A DNA stretch of 64,000 nucleotides, taken from NCBI RefSeq assembly GCF_042693015.1, contig NZ_CP170544.1:4278001-4342000 (forward strand), written 5' to 3'. Of the stretch, positions 41,043 to 50,561 are shown in pieces. Each line of letters starts with the position of its first letter. Within the stretch, counting starts at the first letter, position 1. This stretch comes from Sphingomonas_E sp042693015. Its GTDB lineage: Bacteria > Pseudomonadota > Alphaproteobacteria > Sphingomonadales > Sphingomonadaceae. Under the pieces are notes generated by a model, which saw nothing but the letters and a program-made list of their open reading frames with translations, ran no database searches and was not told the origin of the DNA. Position numbers and translations under genes: made by a program.

Positions 41043-42002
41043 ATGGTTTCGCGGCGAGCACAGCCGTTATTCTGGCGCATGGTTCGGGGCCGGGGCACAT
41101 CGCTGTGGACGGGCTGCGCGGCTTTTGCGGCCGCCTTCGCATCGCCTGCCTGCGCCCAGAGCATCGAGCCGCGGGCCTATTCGCCGGGGCCGGTGGGCGT
41201 CAATTTCCTAGTGCTGGCATTGAGCGATACCGACGGCGGCCTTTCGATCGATCCGTCGCTCCCTGTCAGCGACGCCAAATTGTCCGTCCGCACCGCGGCC
41301 GTCGCTTATGTCCGCACGCTCGATTTCTGGGGCAATTCGGGCAAGGTCGACGTCATCGTGCCTTATGGCAAGCTCAGCGGATCGGCCATCTTCCAGGGGG
41401 AGCCGGTCGAGCGGAAGGTGGACGGCTTCGGCGATCCGTTGGTTCGGGTCTCGGTCAGCCTCTATGGCGCACCAGCGCTCAACATGGCCGAGTTCCGCAA
41501 TTACCGGCAGGATCTGCTCGTCGCGGCGAGCGTGCAGGTGTCGGTGCCGGTCGGCCAATATGACGGCAGCCGCCTGCTCAACATCGGTGCGAACCGCTGG
41601 TCGGTGAAGCCGGAGATCGGCGTCTCCAAGGCGCTCGGCCGATGGATTGTGGAACTTGCCGCCGCGGGCACATTCTATGGCGACAACGACAATTTCTTCG
41701 GTGGCCGCACACGCAGCCAGGATGCGATCTATTCGGCGCAGACGCACGTCATCTACAATCTGCCGTCGGGCATCTGGCTGGCGGCCAACGCCACCTATTT
41801 CGCCGGCGGCCGGACCAAGGTGGACGGCATTCCCGACCGCAATCTGCAGAGCAACTGGCGCGCCGGGGTGACGGCGGCGATGCCGCTGTCGCGGCGCATG
41901 TCGGTCAAGATCAATGCCAGCAGCGGCGTATCGGCGCGCACCGGCAACAATTACGATCTGCTGGGGGTCGCGCTGCAATATCGCTGGGGTGGCGGGATTT
42001 AG
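41043..42002 (+). CDS. Outer-membrane beta-barrel-like protein (phenol MetA degradation/PF13557 type)
   Basis: 319 residues. A Sec signal (hydrophobic near 20-36, cleavage after SPACAQS). The mature protein has repeated amphipathic beta-strands and motifs of the Phenol_MetA_deg family: GVNFLVLALSDTDGG near 52, VDVIVPYGKLSG, FGDPLVRVSVSLYGAPAL, VPVGQYDGSRLLNIGANRWSVKPEIG and a C-terminal VALQYRWGGGI strand. These are predicted outer-membrane transport or channel proteins. It may form a pair with the adjacent transporter. Its stop codon overlaps the convergent MATE gene stop (TTAG). Confidence 0.8.
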   Translation: MVSRRAQPLFWRMVRGRGTSLWTGCAAFAAAFASPACAQSIEPRAYSPGPVGVNFLVLALSDTDGGLSIDPSLPVSDAKLSVRTAAVAYVRTLDFWGNSGKVDVIVPYGKLSGSAIFQGEPVERKVDGFGDPLVRVSVSLYGAPALNMAEFRNYRQDLLVAASVQVSVPVGQYDGSRLLNIGANRWSVKPEIGVSKALGRWIVELAAAGTFYGDNDNFFGGRTRSQDAIYSAQTHVIYNLPSGIWLAANATYFAGGRTKVDGIPDRNLQSNWRAGVTAAMPLSRRMSVKINASSGVSARTGNNYDLLGVALQYRWGGGI

Positions 42003-43387
42003 ACGCGCGCCCAGGAAGGATCGACCAACCCGATCCTTTCGCGCAGCGCCCAGCGCCCCGTCATCAGCACGGAGACGATGGCGAGGCCGAGCGCCAAGCC
42101 CGCCCAGATGCCGATGCCATCCCAGCCCGCGTGGAAAGCGAGCCACGCGCCGCAGGCCAGCCCGATCACCCAATAGCCGACGCCTGCAAAGACCATCGGC
42201 ACGGTCGCGTCATGCAGGCCGCGCAACATGCCGGCGCCCACCGCCTGCGCGCCATCGACGATCTGGAACAAGGCGGCGAGCGCGAGGAAGGAAATGGCGA
42301 GGCGAACCACCTCGGCATTGGCAGGGTTGTCGGCATCGATGAAGCCGCCGACCAGCATCCGCGGCGCGGTTATCATCACCAGCGCCATCGTCGCCATGAA
42401 GCCCACGCCCAGCCCCCACGCGGTCCAGCCGGCCCGGCCGATCCCCGCCCTATCCTGCCGGCCGAGCGCCAACCCCACCCGCACCGTCGCCGCCTGGGCG
42501 AGGCCGAGCGGCACCATGAAGCTGACACTGGCGATCTGGATGGCGATGGCGTGCGCGGCGAGCGAGTTTTGCCCGAGCAGGCCCTGCAGGAAGGTCGCGG
42601 CGTTGAACACCGTCACTTCCAACCCCAGCGTCACGGCGATCGGCAGGCCCAGCCGCCAGATGGCGGTGAAGCGGGGCCAGTCCGCCCGCCAGAAATGGCC
42701 GAACAGATGGAAACGGCGGAAGCGCGGATGGACGCCCACGACGATCGCCATGCCGACGAACATCAGGCTGTTGGCGATCGCCGATCCCAGCCCGGCGCCG
42801 AACAGCCCCAGTTTCGGCATGCCGAACCCGCCGAGCACCAGCCCGTAATTGATGATGGCATTGGCGACGACCCCGCCCAGCGCGATAGCCAGCGACCAGC
42901 CCGGCCGTTCCAGCGCGGCGACGAAGATACGCAGCACCAGATAGAAGAGATAGGGCAGCAGCCCCCACATCATCGCGCGCAGGAAATGGCCGGCGTCGGC
43001 GGCGAGCGCCGGCTCCTGCCCGATCGTAAGCAGCACCGCCTCGCCATGCCACAGCAGCAGCCACAGCGGCAGCGTGATCCCCACCGCCGCCCACATCGTC
43101 TGGCGCACCGTCCGGCGCACATCGCGCACGGCGTTGAATCGCGCGCCGAGCGCCTTCGCCGTCATCGGAGACGCCGCCATGACGAGGCCGCTGCCGATGA
43201 CGACGCAGGCCATCATCAGATTGGTGCCGAGCGCGCCTGCGGCGAGTTCGCGCGCGCCCAGCCGGCCGAGCAGGATCACGTCGGTCGCGTGGATCGCCGA
43301 TTGCGCAAGGTTGGTGAGGATCAGCGGCCAGGCGAGCGCCAGCGTCGCGCGCATCTCGTCGCGCCAGGGGGTCGAAGCTTGGCTCAT
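41999..43387 (-). CDS. MATE family multidrug/cation efflux transporter
   Basis: 462 residues from ATG at 43387; a longer frame starting at 43516 is rejected. Twelve transmembrane helices in two homologous halves, typical of NorM-type Na+ or H+ driven exporters: AWPLILTNLAQSAIHATDVILLGRLGARELA near the N-terminus, VLRIFVAALERPGWSLAI and GGVVANAIINYGLVLG at about 155-185, LGLPIAVTLGLEVTVF in the second half, and QIVDGAQAVGAGMLRGLHDATVPM near 385. Drug range unknown. Convergent with the beta-barrel gene, divergent from zwf. Confidence 0.9.
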   Translation of the reverse strand: MSQASTPWRDEMRATLALAWPLILTNLAQSAIHATDVILLGRLGARELAAGALGTNLMMACVVIGSGLVMAASPMTAKALGARFNAVRDVRRTVRQTMWAAVGITLPLWLLLWHGEAVLLTIGQEPALAADAGHFLRAMMWGLLPYLFYLVLRIFVAALERPGWSLAIALGGVVANAIINYGLVLGGFGMPKLGLFGAGLGSAIANSLMFVGMAIVVGVHPRFRRFHLFGHFWRADWPRFTAIWRLGLPIAVTLGLEVTVFNAATFLQGLLGQNSLAAHAIAIQIASVSFMVPLGLAQAATVRVGLALGRQDRAGIGRAGWTAWGLGVGFMATMALVMITAPRMLVGGFIDADNPANAEVVRLAISFLALAALFQIVDGAQAVGAGMLRGLHDATVPMVFAGVGYWVIGLACGAWLAFHAGWDGIGIWAGLALGLAIVSVLMTGRWALRERIGLVDPSWARV

Positions 43388-43452
43388 GGCCGCGCTTCTA
43401 CCGCGCCCAGGAAAATTGTCACGCGAAGCGCCCGAAATTCCCCGGCTTCCCT

Positions 43453-43482
43453 TTGACGTGTGCGGCTGAAACGCGCAGATAT
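43453..43482 (+). promoter_or_regulatory. Possible zwf promoter
   Basis: TTGACG at 43453-43458 and AGATAT at 43477-43482, 18 bases apart, precede zwf (start 43515) by 33 bases. The -10 element is weak, so the call is tentative. Confidence 0.35.
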
Positions 43483-43514
43483 CCCGCACTGCGAAAATCG
43501 AGAGAAGGATCGCC

Positions 43515-44972
43515 ATGACGGGTGGAGCGGGGGCCTTGTTGCTGTTTGGCGCGACCGGGGATCTGGCGCAGCGGATGCTGCTGCCGTCGCTGTTCGCGCT
43601 TCATGCCGAAGGGCTGATCGCCCCGGACCTTGCGATCATCGGCACCGCGCGCAGCGATCTCGACGATGCGGCCTATCGCAAGCTGGCGGCGGAATCGCTG
43701 GAAAAGCATGTTCCGGCCGACAAGATGGACAAGGGCGCCGTGCCCGGCTTCCTCGATCGGCTGCATTATGTCTCGCTCGACGCGTCCGACCCTTCGGGCT
43801 TCGCGACGCTGGGCGAACGGGTGGGGGCGCGCAACGGCGACCTCGCCATCTTCCTTTCGACCGCGCCGCAATTGTTCGAGCCGACGATCGCCGGCCTCGC
43901 ATCGGCGGGCCTCGCCGGCGGCAATGTCCGCATCGGCCTGGAAAAGCCGCTGGGCACCGATCTCACCTCCTCGCGCCACATCAACGATGCCGTGGCTGCC
44001 GTCTTCCCCGAGGAGCGGACCTTCCGCATCGACCATTATCTCGGCAAGGAAACCGTCCAGAACCTGCTGGCGTTGCGCTTCGCCAATCTGATGTTCGAGC
44101 CGCTGTGGAACGCGAGCGGGATCGAGCATGTCCAAATCACCGTGTCGGAGACGGTCGGCCTCGAAGGGCGGACCGCTTATTTCGACGGGTCAGGCAGCCT
44201 GCGCGACATGGTGCAGAACCATATGCTCCAGCTGCTCGCGCTGGTGGCGATGGAGCCGCCCGCCCATTTCGACGCGCGTGCGGTGCGTGACGAGAAGGTC
44301 AAGGTGCTGCGCTCGCTCCGCCGCATCGATCGCGAAACCGCGCCGACCCATACCGTCATCGGCCAATATACCAAGGGCGCCGTCGGCGGCGTGCCGGTGC
44401 CCGGCTATATCGAGGAACTCGGCAAGCCATCCGGCACCGAGACGTTCGTGGCGTTGAAGGCGCATGTCGACAATTGGCGCTGGAAGGGCGTGCCCTTCTA
44501 CCTGCGCACGGGTAAGCGCCTGCCGACGCGCCAGTCTGAGATCATCATCCAGTTCCGCCCGGTGCCGCACTCGATGTTCGCGGAGCGCGGCGGGCGGCTG
44601 CACGCCAACAAGCTCGTCATCCGCCTGCAACCGGAAGAAGAGATCAGCCTGATGGTGATGGCGAAGGAACCGGGCCTCGACCGCGAGGGCGTGCGCCTGC
44701 GCGAAGTGCCGCTCGATCTCTCGCTCACCACCGCCTTTGCCGGAGCCCGCCGCCGCATCGCTTATGAACGGCTGCTGCTGGATCTGATCGAGGGCGACCC
44801 CACCTTGTTCGTTCGCCGCGACGAGGTCGAGGCGCAATGGGAATGGGTCGACGCGATCCGCGATGGCTGGACGGCGAACGGGATGACGCCCAAGAGCTAT
44901 CCGGCGGGCACCTGGGGCCCGTCGGCAGCGATCGCGCTGACCGAACGTGACGGAGTGAGTTGGCATGATTGA
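43515..44972 (+). CDS. zwf: Glucose-6-phosphate 1-dehydrogenase
   Basis: 485 residues, ATG with GAGAAGGA upstream. Oxidises glucose 6-phosphate to 6-phosphogluconolactone with NAD(P)+, the entry to the Entner-Doudoroff and pentose phosphate routes. LLLFGATGDLAQRML at about 8-22 is the dinucleotide-binding site; EKPLGTDL, RIDHYLGKETVQNLLALRFAN (active-site His/Lys motif near 171-191), EPLWN and VPFYLRTGKRL are all present. First gene of zwf-pgl-edd; its stop overlaps pgl by eight bases. Confidence 0.96.
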   Translation: MTGGAGALLLFGATGDLAQRMLLPSLFALHAEGLIAPDLAIIGTARSDLDDAAYRKLAAESLEKHVPADKMDKGAVPGFLDRLHYVSLDASDPSGFATLGERVGARNGDLAIFLSTAPQLFEPTIAGLASAGLAGGNVRIGLEKPLGTDLTSSRHINDAVAAVFPEERTFRIDHYLGKETVQNLLALRFANLMFEPLWNASGIEHVQITVSETVGLEGRTAYFDGSGSLRDMVQNHMLQLLALVAMEPPAHFDARAVRDEKVKVLRSLRRIDRETAPTHTVIGQYTKGAVGGVPVPGYIEELGKPSGTETFVALKAHVDNWRWKGVPFYLRTGKRLPTRQSEIIIQFRPVPHSMFAERGGRLHANKLVIRLQPEEEISLMVMAKEPGLDREGVRLREVPLDLSLTTAFAGARRRIAYERLLLDLIEGDPTLFVRRDEVEAQWEWVDAIRDGWTANGMTPKSYPAGTWGPSAAIALTERDGVSWHD

Positions 44973-45672
44973 AGCGGAATGGTGGGAATATGACGATGCC
45001 GGGGAGATGGCCGAGGCCGTCGCCGGAGACGTCGGTTTCATCATCGAAAGCGCCCTGGATGCGCGCGGCCAGGCGCTGATCGCGCTGCCGGGCGGCAATA
45101 CGCCGGCGCCGATCTTCGCCAAGCTCGCCAAGGCGAAGCTCAAGTGGAAGAATGTCACGATCATCCCCACCGACGACCGGCTGGTCGCGGTCAATGATCC
45201 GCTCAGCAATGTGGCGATGATCGCCAAGACCTTCCTGCCGCTCGGCGCCCGCGTGATCCCGATCGTCAGCGAGGCGGCTTCCGACCATCAGGCCGCCGGC
45301 AAGGCCGCCGACGCGCGGCTGCAGGATCTCCACTGGCCGCCCGATCTCGTCTGGCTGGGCATGGGTGCGGATGGGCATACCGCCTCGATCTTCGCCGGCC
45401 CCGATCTGGACGAGGCGCTGAACGCGCCGAAGGCGCGCCGCGCCGTCGGCGTGAAGCCCGATCCGATGCCCAAGGAAGCCCCGGTCGCGCGCGTCACGCT
45501 GACCCGCGCGGCGATCCTGTCGGCGCGCACCTTGCTGATCACCGTCACCGGTGACGAAAAGCGCAAGGTGCTGGAACGGGCGATCAAGGACGGTCCGCTG
45601 TCGACCGTGCCGATCGGACGCGTGCTCGCCGATACCGAACTTCCCATCGATATCCACTGGTCCGCCGAATGA
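44965..45672 (+). CDS. pgl: 6-phosphogluconolactonase
   Basis: 235 residues. Hydrolyses 6-phosphogluconolactone made by Zwf. The DevB/NagB-like fold: IALPGGNTPAPIFAKLA near 33-49 (phosphate loop), VTIIPTDDRLVAVNDPLSNVAM around 62-83 and WLGMGADGHTASIFAGPD near 130-147. The start lies within the end of zwf, and the stop overlaps edd by four bases (ATGA), so the three genes are translationally coupled. Confidence 0.95.
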   Translation: MIEAEWWEYDDAGEMAEAVAGDVGFIIESALDARGQALIALPGGNTPAPIFAKLAKAKLKWKNVTIIPTDDRLVAVNDPLSNVAMIAKTFLPLGARVIPIVSEAASDHQAAGKAADARLQDLHWPPDLVWLGMGADGHTASIFAGPDLDEALNAPKARRAVGVKPDPMPKEAPVARVTLTRAAILSARTLLITVTGDEKRKVLERAIKDGPLSTVPIGRVLADTELPIDIHWSAE

Positions 45673-47489
45673 CGCTCCACCCCGTTGTCGCCGCCGTCAC
45701 CGCCCGCATCGTCGAGCGCTCCGCGCCCGGCCGGCGGGCCTATCTCGACCTGATCGAGCGCGAGCGCGACAGCGGGGTCGATCGGCCCAATCTTTCCTGC
45801 GGCAACCTGGCCCACGGCTTTGCCGCGGCGGGCGAGGACAAGGCCGTCATCCGCGACGGCAAGCTGATGAATATCGGCATCGTCACCGCTTTTAACGACA
45901 TGCTCTCCGCCCATCAGCCCTATGGCGGCTATCCCGACCGGATGAAGCTGTGGGCGCGCGAAGCCGGGGCGACCGCGCAGGTGGCGGGCGGCACGCCGGC
46001 GATGTGCGACGGGGTGACGCAAGGCCAGCGTGGCATGGAATTGTCGCTGTTCAGCCGCGACGTGATCGCGCTGTCGACTGCGGTGGCGCTGAGCCACGGC
46101 ATGTTCGAGGGCGCGGCCCTGCTCGGCATCTGCGACAAGATCGTGCCGGGCCTGCTGATCGGCGCGCTGAGGTTCGGCCATCTGCCGACCATATTGGTGC
46201 CCGCGGGGCCGATGCCCTCGGGCCTCGCCAACAAGGAGAAGCAGCGCGTCCGCCAGCTTTATGCCGAGGGCAAGGTCGGCCGGGCCGAACTGCTGGAGGC
46301 GGAGGCCGCCTCCTATCATGGCGCGGGCACCTGCACCTTCTATGGCACCGCCAATTCTAACCAGATGATGATGGAGGTAATGGGCCTTCACGTCCCCGGC
46401 GCCGCCTTCATCAACCCTGGCACCAAGCTGCGCCAGGAAGTGACCCGCGCGGCCGTCCACCGGCTGGCGAAGATCGGCTGGGATGGCGAGGATTATCGCC
46501 CGATCGGACGGGTCATTGATGAGAAGGCGATCGTCAATGCCGCGGTCGGCCTGCTCGCCACCGGCGGATCGACCAATCATGCGATACACATCCCGGCGAT
46601 CGCGCGTGCGGCCGGCATCATCATCGACTGGGAGGATCTGGATCGGCTGTCCGCGGCGGTGCCGTTGATCGCGCGCGTATATCCCAACGGATCGGGCGAC
46701 GTGAACCATTTCCAGGCGGCTGGCGGCATGGGCTATGTCATCTCGACCCTGCTCGACGCCGGGATGCTGCATGAGGACATCCTGACGATCTGGCAGGGCG
46801 GGCTTCGCGCTTACGCCGCCGATCCGATGCTGGCGGGCGATGATCTCGCCTGGCAGCCGGCACCGGCCGAGCCGCTCGACGACGCCATGCTGCGCCCGGT
46901 CGCCAATCCCTTCCAGCCCGACGGCGGGATGCGCCTCCTCAAGGGCAATCTCGGCCGCGCGACGATCAAGACCAGCGCGGTCGATCCGGCGCGCTGGACC
47001 ATCGAGGCGCCGGCGCGCGTGTTCCACGACCAGGACGACGTCAACCGCGCCTTCAAGGCGGGCGAACTCGACCGCGACGTGGTGGTGGTGGTGCGCTTCC
47101 AGGGGCCGCGCGCCAACGGCATGCCCGAACTGCACAAGCTGACGCCGCCCTTGGGCGTGCTGCAGGACAAGGGCTTCAAGGTCGCTTTGGTGACGGACGG
47201 ACGTATGTCCGGCGCATCGGGCAAGGTGCCGGCCGCAATCCACATCACCCCCGAAGCGCTGGGCGGCGGGCCGCTCGCCAAGGTGCGCGACGGCGACATC
47301 GTCCGGGTATGCGCCAACACGGGCGAGCTTACGGTTCTGATCGACGAAGCGGAATGGAATGCGCGTGCGGCGGCCACACCGCCGCCGCCGCCGATCGGCA
47401 CTGGGCGCGAGCTTTTCGCCTTCATGCGCCACACCGCCGACGGCGCCGAACAGGGCGCTTCGGCGATGCTGGCGGGCGCGGGGCTTTAG
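45669..47489 (+). CDS. edd: Phosphogluconate dehydratase (Entner-Doudoroff)
   Basis: 606 residues. Dehydrates 6-phosphogluconate to KDPG; [4Fe-4S] enzyme of the IlvD/Edd family. LSCGNLAHG, GTPAMCDGVTQGQRGMELSLFSRD, LGICDKIVPG and GAGTCTFYGTANSNQM supply the cluster cysteines and substrate site; the C-terminal DGRMSGASGKVPAAIHITPEA is the second family signature. The aldolase gene eda, often adjacent, is not in this window. A palindromic repeat pair follows the gene and probably ends the operon. Confidence 0.95.
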   Translation: MTLHPVVAAVTARIVERSAPGRRAYLDLIERERDSGVDRPNLSCGNLAHGFAAAGEDKAVIRDGKLMNIGIVTAFNDMLSAHQPYGGYPDRMKLWAREAGATAQVAGGTPAMCDGVTQGQRGMELSLFSRDVIALSTAVALSHGMFEGAALLGICDKIVPGLLIGALRFGHLPTILVPAGPMPSGLANKEKQRVRQLYAEGKVGRAELLEAEAASYHGAGTCTFYGTANSNQMMMEVMGLHVPGAAFINPGTKLRQEVTRAAVHRLAKIGWDGEDYRPIGRVIDEKAIVNAAVGLLATGGSTNHAIHIPAIARAAGIIIDWEDLDRLSAAVPLIARVYPNGSGDVNHFQAAGGMGYVISTLLDAGMLHEDILTIWQGGLRAYAADPMLAGDDLAWQPAPAEPLDDAMLRPVANPFQPDGGMRLLKGNLGRATIKTSAVDPARWTIEAPARVFHDQDDVNRAFKAGELDRDVVVVVRFQGPRANGMPELHKLTPPLGVLQDKGFKVALVTDGRMSGASGKVPAAIHITPEALGGGPLAKVRDGDIVRVCANTGELTVLIDEAEWNARAAATPPPPPIGTGRELFAFMRHTADGAEQGASAMLAGAGL

Positions 47490-47513
47490 AGGCTCGATCC
47501 CCCAGTTCCTTTT

Positions 47514-47596
47514 CGTCACGCCGGGCTCGACCCGGGGTCCCGCTTTAGCGGGCGGTGGAAAGGTGGCGGGACCCCGGGTCAAGCCCCGGGGTGACG
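47514..47596. repeat. Imperfect inverted repeat pair of the CTTG/CTCG palindrome family
   Basis: Left arm from 47514 (CGTCACGCCGGGCTCGACCC, continuing GGGGTCCCGC) and right arm 47566-47596 (GCGGGACCCCGGGTCAAGCC, continuing CCGGGGTGACG) are near complements, 22 bp apart. Each arm folds on itself (GCCGGG / CCCGGGGT with a CTCG or CTTG loop). Lies 24 bp after edd and 91 bp before the AsmA gene. Confidence 0.85.
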
Positions 47597-47687
47597 CGAG
47601 TTTGATATAAGCCGGCAGATCAGCGTCTGGAGACGCGCAGTCGCCCTCAAGGGGAACATCCAGCGGCTGTGGCGGGTTTTTGCCCGC

Positions 47688-49793
47688 ATGGCCGATCGCG
47701 ATCCCAGCGAAATTCTTGATCGCGCCGCGCAGGATGCGGTGGCGAGGCAGGATGCTGCGCCCGCGAGTCCCACGCAACGGCAGGGCGGCAGGACGCTCGC
47801 GGCGGGCGTGGCCGTGCTCGCGTCGATCATCGGTCTGCTGGCCTTGGCCTGGTTGATCCTGTTCATCACCAAGGGCCGCTTCCTGAAGCCCACCTTCGAG
47901 CGCATCGCCAGCGCGAACACCGAACGGCAGGTGCGCGTCGGCGGTGATTTCCAATTCTATCTCAATCCGATCAACCTGAAATTCGTCGCCGAACGGCTGA
48001 CCGTTTCCAACCCCGAATGGGCGACCAAGCCCGATCTGTTCGATGCCGAACGGATCGAGATGAACGGCGCGACCGTGCCCTTCATCTTCGGTACGCGCCG
48101 GATCAACTGGCTCAACCTGGCGAATGGCCGCGTCGATCTGGAGTGGGATAAGCAAGCCAAGCGCAACACCTGGACGTTCGGCGATCCGAACGTACCGGGC
48201 AAGCCGCTCGACCTGCCCGTCATCCGCCGCGCGATCGTGACGGGTACCGAGGTGCGCTATCGCGATCCGAAGATGCTGCTGACTGCGGATATCAAGGTCG
48301 ACACGATCAAGGCGGCGGACACGCGCTTTGCAGAGGATGTTCGCTTCAAGGGCGGCGGCACGCTCCGCAACCGCCCCTTCACGCTGACCGGCGGCCTGCT
48401 TTCTCCCAACGAGACCGTCACGGGCGGGCGCAACCAGATCGTACTGCATGTCGAAGGCGCGCGGACAGTGGCGGACATTTCCGGCACGCTGCCGGCCGCC
48501 ACGCAGATCGAGGGCGCGGACCTGAAGCTCGCGGTGCGCGGGTTCAACCTTGCCAATCTGTTCGATCTGCTGGGCGTCGCCATCCCCGAGACGCGCAATT
48601 ATCGCTTCACTTCCAACCTCACCAAGGCCGACGGCGCATGGCGCTTCACGCGGCTCAACGGCCGCTTCGGCGCGAGCGACCTGGCCGGCGCGATGACGAT
48701 CACGATGCCGAACGATCGGCTGATGATCGACGCGGACCTGAAGTCGAACAGCGTCGACATCATCGATGTCGGCCCCTTCGTCGGCTATGATCCGGAACGG
48801 CTGGAAGCACAGGGCGCCAAGGGCACGATCGAGCGCGTGAACGGCACGCCGCGGCTGCTGCCCGATGCGCCGCTCCGCATTGAGGCGATCCGCAATTTCG
48901 ATGCGCATGTGAATTATGCGGTGCGGGACATCCGCGCGCCCAACCTGCCGGTTTCCAACGTCGTGCTGACGCTCGATCTCGATCGCAGCCTGCTGAAGCT
49001 GTCGCCGCTTACCTTCGACATGGCAGGCGGCAAGCTCGCGTCGGACATCGCGATCAACGCCCGCGGCCGGCCGGTCCAGACCGATTATGACATCCGCCTG
49101 TCGCCCACGCCGATGGGCCGGCTCCTGAAAGGCTGGGGCGTCGAGGAATCGGGCACGAGCGGCACGATCAAGGCCCGCGTGCAGATGAAGGGCGAGGGCG
49201 ACACGGTGCGCGAATCGCTCGCCACGTCCGACGGGCGGATCGCCGTGATCCTGCCGGCCGGCAGCTTCTGGACGCGCAACATCCAGCTTTCGGAGCTGGA
49301 TGTCGGCACCTTCATCACCAAGATGTGGGAAGGAAAACTGAAAAAGCCGGTCGAGATCAATTGCGGGCTGATCGCGTTCACCGTGCGCGACGGCGTGGCG
49401 ACGGCGGACCCGATCCTGATCGACACCGACAAGAATGTGATGCTGGGCCGCGGTGTCTTCAGCTTCAAGGACGAGTCACTTGATCTGAAATTCCGGGCGG
49501 ATTCCAAGAAGTTCAGTCTGATCGCCGGCCAGTCGCCGGTGGGCATCAACGGCTATTTCGCGGCGCCCGGCTTCAGCGTGATCAGCCCCGAACTGCTGGC
49601 GCGCGGTGGCGTCGGCGTGGGGCTGGGCGCGCTGGTCAGTCCGCTCGCGGCGGTTCTGGCGTTCGTGGACGTCGGCGACGCCAAGTCGGCGGCCTGCGGC
49701 CCGGTGCTGGCGGGTGCCAAGGCAAGCGCGCAGCGGACGACCAAGGGCAAGCCGCGCGACGATGTGGGAACGGGGCGGCCGAAGAAGGGTTAG
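47688..49793 (+). CDS. AsmA-family protein
   Basis: 701 residues. A cytoplasmic N-terminus (about 1-34), one membrane anchor (residues about 37-60, AGVAVLASIIGLLALAWLILFI), and a long periplasmic part of repeated beta-strands. The family pattern is visible early as TFERIASANTERQVRVGGDFQFYLNP, and the C-terminal AsmA_2-like block (MKGEGDTVRESLATSDGRIAVILPAGSF near 500-527, then SLDLKFRADSKKFSLIAGQSPV). AsmA proteins shape outer-membrane lipid and protein composition. A basic tail ends the protein. Stop overlaps the convergent hisN stop (TTAG). Confidence 0.85.
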   Translation: MADRDPSEILDRAAQDAVARQDAAPASPTQRQGGRTLAAGVAVLASIIGLLALAWLILFITKGRFLKPTFERIASANTERQVRVGGDFQFYLNPINLKFVAERLTVSNPEWATKPDLFDAERIEMNGATVPFIFGTRRINWLNLANGRVDLEWDKQAKRNTWTFGDPNVPGKPLDLPVIRRAIVTGTEVRYRDPKMLLTADIKVDTIKAADTRFAEDVRFKGGGTLRNRPFTLTGGLLSPNETVTGGRNQIVLHVEGARTVADISGTLPAATQIEGADLKLAVRGFNLANLFDLLGVAIPETRNYRFTSNLTKADGAWRFTRLNGRFGASDLAGAMTITMPNDRLMIDADLKSNSVDIIDVGPFVGYDPERLEAQGAKGTIERVNGTPRLLPDAPLRIEAIRNFDAHVNYAVRDIRAPNLPVSNVVLTLDLDRSLLKLSPLTFDMAGGKLASDIAINARGRPVQTDYDIRLSPTPMGRLLKGWGVEESGTSGTIKARVQMKGEGDTVRESLATSDGRIAVILPAGSFWTRNIQLSELDVGTFITKMWEGKLKKPVEINCGLIAFTVRDGVATADPILIDTDKNVMLGRGVFSFKDESLDLKFRADSKKFSLIAGQSPVGINGYFAAPGFSVISPELLARGGVGVGLGALVSPLAAVLAFVDVGDAKSAACGPVLAGAKASAQRTTKGKPRDDVGTGRPKKG

Positions 49794-50557
49794 ACGCGCA
49801 GCGTCTCCAGCGCCGCATCCAGCATCCGCGGATCACCGACAGCGATCACCTGCCCCGCACTGTCGCGAGTGAGGGGCGCACCGGTCCAGTCGCGCATGAC
49901 GCCGCCGGCGCCCTCCACCACCGGCACGAGCGCGGCGAGATCGTAGAGCTTGAGGCCGGCTTCGGCGACGAGATCGAGATGGCCCGCGGCGAGCAGACCG
50001 TAATTGTAGCAATCACCGCCCCAGAGCGTATCGCGCGAGGCATCCGACAGGCGGTCGAACGCGGCCTTCTCGTCGTCGGCGAACAGGCGCGGGCCGGTGG
50101 TGGCGAGATGGGCGTTGCCGAGCGTCGCGCAGGCGCGGGTGTGCACGGCCGTGCCGTTGAGCAGGGTGGGATGGCCGGTGGCACCGATCCAGCGTTCGCC
50201 GCTGATCGGCTGATCGATCACGCCCAGCACGGGCACGCCGCCTTCGATCAAGGCGATCAAAGTGCCGAAGATCGGCCGGCCGGCGATGAAGCTGCGGGTG
50301 CCGTCGATCGGATCGAGCACCCAGAGCCGATCGGCACCTTCGCGCGTGTTGCCATATTCCTCGCCGATGATGCCGTCCGTGGAGCGTTCCACCTCCAGGA
50401 TCGCGCGGATCGCCGCCTCGGCCGCGCGATCGGCCTGGGTGACGGGCGATGCGTCCTCCTTGGTTTCGATCTCGAACCGCGCGCGGAAGAAGGGGCGGAT
50501 CGCCGCCCCCGCCGCATCGGCCAATGCGTGCGCGAGATCGATGTCGGCCTGGCGCAT
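49790..50557 (-). CDS. hisN: Histidinol-phosphatase, inositol monophosphatase family
   Basis: 255 residues from ATG at 50557; a longer in-frame start at 50833 lies inside thrS. IMPase-fold, Mg2+-dependent phosphatase. FEIETKEDASPVTQADRAAE near 28-47 and GEEYGNTREG precede WVLDPIDGTRSFIAG (about 83-97), which binds the metal ions; WGGDCYNYGLLAAGHLDLV and KLYDLAALVPVVEGAGG close the site. HisN is favoured over inositol phosphatase by similarity to the alphaproteobacterial group, often next to thrS. It starts four bases after the thrS stop. Confidence 0.85.
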   Translation of the reverse strand: MRQADIDLAHALADAAGAAIRPFFRARFEIETKEDASPVTQADRAAEAAIRAILEVERSTDGIIGEEYGNTREGADRLWVLDPIDGTRSFIAGRPIFGTLIALIEGGVPVLGVIDQPISGERWIGATGHPTLLNGTAVHTRACATLGNAHLATTGPRLFADDEKAAFDRLSDASRDTLWGGDCYNYGLLAAGHLDLVAEAGLKLYDLAALVPVVEGAGGVMRDWTGAPLTRDSAGQVIAVGDPRMLDAALETLRV

Positions 50558-50561
50558 CCGA

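Noticed and set aside
41642..43456. 604-residue plus-strand open frame opposite the MATE gene
   Set aside because: Extremely Arg/Gln/His-rich, no ordered motifs; the minus strand encodes a normal MATE transporter.
45288..48908. 1206-residue minus-strand open frame
   Set aside because: It is antisense across pgl, edd and the AsmA gene, all of which have clear family signatures on the plus strand.
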